DNA of 38,475 bases from Verrucomicrobiota bacterium (GTDB lineage Bacteria; Verrucomicrobiota; Verrucomicrobiia; Chthoniobacterales; JAFAMB01), in assembly GCA_019236675.1 (NCBI GenBank), contig JAFAIO010000448.1, forward strand, positions 1 through 38,475. The letters are read 5' to 3'. Below are positions 33,979-38,475 of this stretch, piece by piece. The first letter of the stretch is position 1; every line of letters starts with the position of its first letter. Under the pieces are notes generated by a model. That model was not told the origin of the DNA. It ran no database searches and was given only the letters and a program-made list of their open reading frames with translations. The translations under genes were made by a program, and so were the position numbers.

Positions 33979-34245
33979 ATGAATCGATTCTGTTTTCGAA
34001 TCACATTTCAAAACGAAGACGCGGCGTTTTATCAGTTTCACGTGTTTCCACCTGTCGTGCATATTCCGTGGGTCTCTGGTTGGGCACGCAAACGAAATGC
34101 CAGTACGCAATTGATTCTGGTCGAGCTCAAAGAGGAAGAAGATCGTGATCGATTTTTGGAGCTTTGCTGCGAAAATCCACACGTTCTCAAGATCGAAGAA
34201 ATCAGTGAGGACGAGTTCACAGCAACCCCTTCCCAAGCTATCTAA
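33979..34245 (+). CDS. Small protein of unknown function upstream of HPr
   Basis: 88 aa from ATG 33979. It has beta-rich sequence (FCFRITFQNEDAAFYQFHVF, QLILVELKEEED) and an acidic C-terminal half (LKIEEISEDEFTATPS), and no membrane segment. I do not recognise a family. It lies 14 bp ahead of the HPr gene on the same strand, so co-transcription is likely; a link to PTS regulation is only a guess from position. Confidence 0.6.
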   Translation: MNRFCFRITFQNEDAAFYQFHVFPPVVHIPWVSGWARKRNASTQLILVELKEEEDRDRFLELCCENPHVLKIEEISEDEFTATPSQAI

Positions 34246-34259
34246 ACCCACATTCGACC

Positions 34260-34559
34260 ATGTCCGGGAAACCGCGCCCGAACTCGATCAAGGTAAGCCG
34301 GAAGATGCTGGTAACCAATCCCACCGGCCTGCATGCTCGCCCGACCAGTGAGCTCGTGCGTTGCGCGATGCGTTTCAAGAGCGCGATCACCCTGGAAGCA
34401 AATGGGCGGGTTTGTTCGGCCATCAGCATCATGGATATCATGACCGCTGATATCCGGACGGGCGCAGAAATTCTGATTACGGCCGAAGGTCCGGACGCCG
34501 ACGTCGCTTTGGATGCAATCCAGAAATGCTTAGCCGACATGGACAAGAAAGGGCTGTGA
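34260..34559 (+). CDS. HPr-family phosphocarrier protein
   Basis: 99 aa. It carries His25 in NPTGLHARPTS, the residue phosphorylated by Enzyme I, and Ser56 in AISIMDIM, aligned with the Ser46 site that HPr kinase modifies. The rest (AGCAMRFKS-like start of helix 1, DIRTGAEILITAEGPD) follows the HPr fold. A 12-residue N-terminal extension precedes the first strand. No other PTS genes are nearby, so it may serve regulation rather than sugar uptake. Its TGA stop overlaps the GTG start of the next gene (GTGA). Confidence 0.9.
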   Translation: MSGKPRPNSIKVSRKMLVTNPTGLHARPTSELVRCAMRFKSAITLEANGRVCSAISIMDIMTADIRTGAEILITAEGPDADVALDAIQKCLADMDKKGL

Positions 34560-36235
34560 AAGAACGACACCGAACCCTGAAGCCCGGTTGTGAAAGGTTT
34601 CTCACCCACCCTGAAAACGGCAGCGCAGGTAGGAAACCTACCGCTTTTAGAGTAAAGCGATACCGTCACCGATCGCGCAGTATCCGCAATCTTTCACTTG
34701 TCACCTTTCACTTTTCACCTTTCACCTCACCCCTTCGCAGCGTTGGGCTCCTGCTCCTGTTGCTGGGCTGGTTCTTAGTGCTCTCACCCTCGGCCCACGC
34801 CGCGGGCGTTAGCGGTCTGGCTTACCCGGCAGACCCGGCTAGCTATCATGATGACGATGTAACCTTCATGCCGGCGAAACTCTGGGGCCGGGTTCAAAGC
34901 GAGCCGCTTAACCTTATCGCCACCGTCATTTTCGCATTAGCGATCACGCACACTTTTCTAGCCGCCCAATTCCAGAAGCGTTCGCGGAGTTTTGAACATC
35001 GTTTGTTACATCTCGAGGAAGAGGCGGCAGATCCCGAAGTAACGGTTCCCGACGACAAACGCGATCATCTGATCTTCTGGGCTCAGTTCTACCATTTTAT
35101 GGGAGAGATCGAAGCGGTCTTCGGCATCTGGCTGATTCCGCTCTTCATTGCCATCGTCGTATTCAAGGGCTGGGGCGCCATGGTCGACTATGTCGGCCAT
35201 GTTAACGTCGCCGACGCCGTCTTTGTCGTCGTAATCATGGCGATCTCCGGATCGTTGCCTATCCTGCGCTTGGCTGAAACCGCGATCTCGCAAGTCGCAA
35301 AAATCGGCCGAAGTTCACCTGCGGCCTGGTGGATCTCGATATTAACCATCGGCCCAATATTGGGCTCTTTTATTACGGAACCGGCCGCAATGACGATTTG
35401 CGCTTTGTTGCTCCGGCACCGCTTCTATAATCTTCATCCGAGTGGCCGCTTGAAATATGCCACTCTCGGATTGCTCTTCGTCAATATTTCTGTCGGCGGT
35501 ACGCTAACCCATTTCGCGGCTCCGCCGGTGGTGCTAGCGGCCAGCGCGTGGAAATGGACTATGCCTTTCATGGCGGCGAACTTTGGGTGGAAAGCCATCA
35601 TCGCCATCATTATCTCAAACATTCTTTATTGGCTCGTCTTTCTAAAAGAGTTCAACCGGCTCAGCCAAGAGCAGCGCGAATTTGGAGATGAGGATCGGAG
35701 AAGAGTGCCTTGGTCAATAACGGTGATTCACTTGTTGTTCCTCGCCTGGACTGTTCTCAATGCGCATTACCCGGTGCTCATTGTGCTCGGTTTCCTTTTC
35801 TTTCTGGCGTTTGTTTCGGCGACACGACACAACCAGCAAGGGATCGCTCTGCGTCCTCCTTTGTTGGTAGGATTTTTCTTGGCCTCCCTGGTCATCCACG
35901 GCGGCTGCCAGTCCTGGTGGATCGGTCCTGTCCTCAAAGAACTTAGCCAATGGCCGTTGATGATCTGCGCCACGGTCCTCACCGCGTTCAATGACAACGC
36001 GGCGATCACTTACCTCGCTACCTTGGTTCCCGGGTTCCCCGATTCTTCTCGCTACGCGGTTATGGCTGGCGCCGTGACCGGCGGCGGTTTAACCGTGATT
36101 GCCAATGCCCCCAACCCGGCTGGTCAGAGCATTCTGGCTTCGCGGTTCGGCGAAGCCGGTATTTCGCCTCTCGGCCTACTCCTGGCAGCAGCGGTACCTA
36201 CAGTGATTGTGGGATTAGCGTTTATGTTGTTGTGA
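34556..36235 (+). CDS. Putative Na+/H+ antiporter with repeat-derived N-terminal extension
   Basis: 559 aa from GTG 34556, which overlaps the HPr stop and has GAAAGGG 3-9 nt upstream. After about 55 unusual residues comes a signal-like helix (GLLLLLLGWFLVLSPSAHA), then a membrane protein of roughly 11 helices: EPLNLIATVIFALAITHTF, IWLIPLFIAIVVF, LTIGPILGSFITEPAAMTI, LLFVNISVGGTLTHFAAPPV, FNDNAAITYLATLVPG, and GGGLTVIANAPNPAG. The TEPAAMT, THFAAPP, NDNAAITY and NAPNPAG motifs fit the putative Na+/H+ antiporter family also seen in Chlamydiae. The extension encodes heptamer repeat sequence (LVTFHFSPFTSP), so the native start has probably been displaced. Confidence 0.8.
   Translation: MKERHRTLKPGCERFLTHPENGSAGRKPTAFRVKRYRHRSRSIRNLSLVTFHFSPFTSPLRSVGLLLLLLGWFLVLSPSAHAAGVSGLAYPADPASYHDDDVTFMPAKLWGRVQSEPLNLIATVIFALAITHTFLAAQFQKRSRSFEHRLLHLEEEAADPEVTVPDDKRDHLIFWAQFYHFMGEIEAVFGIWLIPLFIAIVVFKGWGAMVDYVGHVNVADAVFVVVIMAISGSLPILRLAETAISQVAKIGRSSPAAWWISILTIGPILGSFITEPAAMTICALLLRHRFYNLHPSGRLKYATLGLLFVNISVGGTLTHFAAPPVVLAASAWKWTMPFMAANFGWKAIIAIIISNILYWLVFLKEFNRLSQEQREFGDEDRRRVPWSITVIHLLFLAWTVLNAHYPVLIVLGFLFFLAFVSATRHNQQGIALRPPLLVGFFLASLVIHGGCQSWWIGPVLKELSQWPLMICATVLTAFNDNAAITYLATLVPGFPDSSRYAVMAGAVTGGGLTVIANAPNPAGQSILASRFGEAGISPLGLLLAAAVPTVIVGLAFMLL
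34690..34728. repeat. Family D heptamer tract (CCTTTCA) read in frame
   Basis: CTTTCA, CTTGTCA, CCTTTCA, CTTTTCA, CCTTTCA, CCTCACC. The units match those at 9620-9657. A short inverted partner GTGAAAGG is at 34590. The tract is inside the open reading frame of the antiporter. Confidence 0.75.
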
Positions 36236-36395
36236 GGAGGGCGGCCGAGAGTCGAGACGCTTCGCCCACTTGGCCGCATTGCGAGGAAATGGAGCGAGTT
36301 TCTAGGCGCGAAGCGCTGTAAGATCTTAGCCTCTAGGCTGAGCCTGCTGGGGTGCGTCCACTCTTTGGCGGCTGATTCAAACACAGCACATGATT

Positions 36396-36576
36396 AGCTC
36401 CGTAGGAGCAAAATCTTTACAGCTACGGCAATCTAATACGCGAACAAGCTCCGTTAGGAGCGACATCGAGAGCGTTTCTCGTGCCTGGCCAACGTTCCCC
36501 ATTAGATGTCGCTCCTCCGGAGCTAAACCCGTTTCTTTGCGTCGCTAGCTATAAAGATTTGACTCCTACGGAGCCG
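36396..36576. repeat. Family C element, copy 3
   Basis: Outer arms AGCTCCGTAGGAGCAAAATC (36396) and GATTTGACTCCTACGGAGCC (36556 on); inner arms AGCTCCGTTAGGAGCGACAT (36447) and ATGTCGCTCCTCCGGAGCT (36506 on). It takes up part of the 581-bp gap after the antiporter gene; the rest (36236-36395, 36577-36726) shows no gene, and the final part is AT-rich. Confidence 0.85.
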
Positions 36577-36726
36577 CCTTTTCAACCCCGCAAGCTCAGT
36601 CTCGAAAAAATCTAGCAGCGCTTCGCGTCTCGGGTTTTTCGCATTTCGGCATCCGCTTTTTAGCCTAATATAATAACATATGATTTTTTTGTTCTTTACT
36701 TTCACTTCACTATCCTTCATATATCC

Positions 36727-36747
36727 AAACATGTCACACACATGTTT
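36727..36747. promoter_or_regulatory. Operator-like palindrome upstream of the toxin gene
   Basis: AAACATGT-CACAC-ACATGTTT, a perfect 8-bp inverted repeat with a 5-bp spacer, in an AT-rich stretch 70-90 bp before the toxin ATG. It has the size and symmetry of a dimeric repressor site. An ATG inside it (36742) is in frame with the toxin but the intervening codons look non-coding. Confidence 0.4.
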
Positions 36748-36816
36748 TTATATTCGTTTTCGGATACGACTCACGCGCCACCTGTCCCCCGCCCTCCCTC
36801 ATCCCACTCCCCAACT

Positions 36817-37899
36817 ATGAGCCGTTCTAAGAAACAGCCTCCTCCGCCGCCGCGTCAGGAGATGATTGATGCGGTCGCAGAAGCGATTCGCGAATTTGAG
36901 AAATTGGCAGCTGACCCGGAAGTAGTGGGCGCTTGCCCGGAGCTACCCGGTGTCGTTTTGGACCGGATCATGGGCCGATGCCTTGATCGTAAGGGTGAAG
37001 AATACCACACTGCGATTGCCGCCTATGACAATATCAGACAAGAATATGTCCAGGCTTTAGTCAGCCATCCTATCGGACGCACCTTGGCTCTGCTCGCCGT
37101 TGGGCCGGACGGAGTCAAAATGATGGAAGCAGGCCGGGTTCCGGCAACACAGGCCGACATATCCGCGCCGCCGGAGCGGGCTTTGCATGCTCGGAAGGTC
37201 AATTACAACTGTCATCATATGATTCCCAAAAGCGTCGCCGTCGCTGGGGGTAACGATGTTGTTAACCACCCCCGCAATTTTGTCATTGCAAACACCACAC
37301 GACGCGGCCGCGATCAGTCTCAAAACCCGCATCATTTTTGGCATAGTTTGTTGCTCCATCCGCAGACCCATAACGCGCCAAGTGGTGAGATCCCGATCTA
37401 TGTGGTTCGTCCATTGTTCCCATTTTACCCGCCTATCAGTCAGGGATTCAAAACCGCTGAAGCGCTTAGGGAACACCTCAAGAATCTCGGCGCACCGCCT
37501 TTACCAGAGGTCTGGGAAAAGCGTATACTGGAATTTTCCAAAGCAACCGGACACCGCGCTTACTCTGTACCAAAGGAGTTTCATGAAATTACCCGGGCGT
37601 TCGGCGAGTTTTACAGCCCAAAGAACAAGGAAGAATCGGCAAACCAGGCGGTGCGAGATGCCCTCGCCCGAAAGGTGGAAACTATATCCGCCGAATGGCT
37701 TCCAGGCGATGCCTACGTTAACGGACGTCAACTTGGCGCCGACCACGTCCCAAAGCACAAGCTGCCCTTGGCCGATTCAGGGCTCACCACAATTCCGGAA
37801 ACACCGCTGCCGGCAAAAACAAAATCCAATCGAAAACGAACCCAACACAAAATCTCAGCCGGACCAAAGGTAAACGCCGGCGCTACTGCGAAAGTTTAG
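36817..37899 (+). CDS. Putative HNH/His-Me finger nuclease toxin
   Basis: 360 aa from ATG 36817. The N-terminus is basic and Pro-rich (SRSKKQPPPPPR), then a helical region (about 15-105). The nuclease-like core is at 130-186: NYNCHHMIPKS with His133-His134, VVNHPRNFVIA with Asn150 and Asn154, then HHFWHSLLLHPQTH with His172, 173, 176, 181 and 185. This is the pattern of a metal-dependent HNH nuclease of polymorphic-toxin type. The C-terminal 170 residues are basic. No Rhs, PAAR or VgrG module or signal peptide is present. The gene for a SUKH-family protein starts two bases after the stop, typical of a toxin-immunity pair. Activity is not proven by sequence. Confidence 0.75.
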   Translation: MSRSKKQPPPPPRQEMIDAVAEAIREFEKLAADPEVVGACPELPGVVLDRIMGRCLDRKGEEYHTAIAAYDNIRQEYVQALVSHPIGRTLALLAVGPDGVKMMEAGRVPATQADISAPPERALHARKVNYNCHHMIPKSVAVAGGNDVVNHPRNFVIANTTRRGRDQSQNPHHFWHSLLLHPQTHNAPSGEIPIYVVRPLFPFYPPISQGFKTAEALREHLKNLGAPPLPEVWEKRILEFSKATGHRAYSVPKEFHEITRAFGEFYSPKNKEESANQAVRDALARKVETISAEWLPGDAYVNGRQLGADHVPKHKLPLADSGLTTIPETPLPAKTKSNRKRTQHKISAGPKVNAGATAKV

Positions 37900-37901
37900 C
37901 T

Positions 37902-38475
37902 ATGAACCTCGACACCGACCTATTGCACGAGCTCAGCGACTTGTTTGTCAGCGATCTACGAGCTTCCCAATATTACAATCAATTATCTTCCGATGAACGA
38001 GCCAACCTCGAACATCGTCTCGCTAAGGATGGAGCGCGAGGCAGCCGCCCGCTTCTGCCCGGAGCTCTGCCTGAGGACATCGAACGAACGGAACAAGCCG
38101 TCCAGGATGAACTAGGAATCGAGCTGCCAAACGAACTGCACGACATCTTCGCAGAGGTGGACGGGTTTTCGGAGAACGGAGTGAGCTTATACAGTGTTGA
38201 ACAAGATCTTCCCGACGAACAGGCCTACGGACCGACACTGGTTGCCGAAAATCTTTCGCTCTGGTCCCTCATGCCTGAGACCGCCGAGAAATACCTGTTT
38301 ATTGGCGACTCGGATCTTTGGTATTTCGGGTTCGACTTAGAAAAGAAGCAATATGTCGTCCTGTCGCGCTCTACGCTAAAGCCGGTTCATTCGTTCAGTT
38401 CGGTTGCCGAAATGGTAAACGATATGTTAAAGCAGGCTCTGCGAATTGAGCTCGACGGGGACACCGAATCGACGT
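37902..38475 (+). CDS. SUKH-family (SMI1/KNR4-like) immunity protein, 3' end outside window
   Basis: An open frame of at least 191 codons running off the window. The core reads LLPGALPEDIERTEQAVQD, LGIELPNELHDIFAEVDGFS, GVSLYSV, then WSLMPETAEKYLFIGDS, LWYFGFDLEKKQYVVLSR, as in SMI1/KNR4/YrhA-type SUKH proteins, which neutralise nuclease and other toxins by binding them. It starts with ATG 37902, two bases after the upstream toxin gene, so the two are surely co-transcribed. An N-terminal helical segment of about 50 residues (LLHELSDLFVSD, LSSDERANLEHRLAK) precedes the SUKH core. Confidence 0.85.
   Translation, partial: MNLDTDLLHELSDLFVSDLRASQYYNQLSSDERANLEHRLAKDGARGSRPLLPGALPEDIERTEQAVQDELGIELPNELHDIFAEVDGFSENGVSLYSVEQDLPDEQAYGPTLVAENLSLWSLMPETAEKYLFIGDSDLWYFGFDLEKKQYVVLSRSTLKPVHSFSSVAEMVNDMLKQALRIELDGDTEST

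Overview
The window most likely comes from a soil-type Verrucomicrobiota bacterium, probably the Spartobacteria/Chthoniobacterales branch. This is inferred from three things: a UBact-type protein-tagging gene joined to 20S proteasome genes, TonB receptors and lipoproteins typical of Gram-negatives, and intergenic spaces full of heptanucleotide and palindromic repeats. No rRNA or tRNA was found to fix the taxonomy. Most of the window is chromosomal housekeeping and envelope genes. Clear accessory character appears at the left end (SLOG/cyclase and TIR signalling proteins) and the right end (HNH toxin plus SUKH immunity).

Left part (1-14 kb): a TPR/SLOG-like/class III cyclase fusion, two small zinc-ribbon proteins, a LuxR-type regulator, a TIR-TM-TPR protein preceded by a 22-bp perfect palindrome, an NlpC/P60 lipoprotein, a GNAT/FemAB-like transferase, a glutathionyl-hydroquinone reductase, a small membrane protein, a 210-aa unknown, a plant-type ATP-phosphofructokinase and a secreted peptidoglycan-binding protein.

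Centre (14.2-26.5 kb): a tight minus-strand operon encodes UBact (58 aa), proteasome beta and proteasome alpha. The UBact stop and the prcB ATG are 1 nt apart, and prcB and prcA overlap by ATGA. No ligase, Dop or ATPase gene is in the window. Next come a TonB receptor/LysM operon with a His/Asp-rich small membrane protein upstream, then a YncE-like beta-propeller / TonB receptor / purple-acid-phosphatase-like cluster. The receptor in that cluster carries two frameshifts and one in-frame stop.

Right part (26.5-38.5 kb): a PepSY-like protein, MobA, TrpA, a DUF4870 protein, YchF, a secreted TPR protein, a two-domain VOC protein, an HPr-Na+/H+ antiporter pair with a GTGA overlap, and an HNH-type toxin with an adjacent SUKH immunity gene that runs off the window.

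The most pervasive unexplained structure is the repeat content. At least six families of inverted-repeat elements fill nearly every intergenic gap: A, 280-bp GGAGCCGC palindromes; B, GGGGCGAGGCTCC elements; C, TCCGTAGGAGC/ATCTTTATAG elements; D, heptamer tracts arranged as mirrored arms; E, CGCAGATTAA pairs; F, ATCCCGAAGGGAT elements. Several supply the final codons and stop codons of neighbouring genes, and one supplies identical C-termini to two convergent genes.
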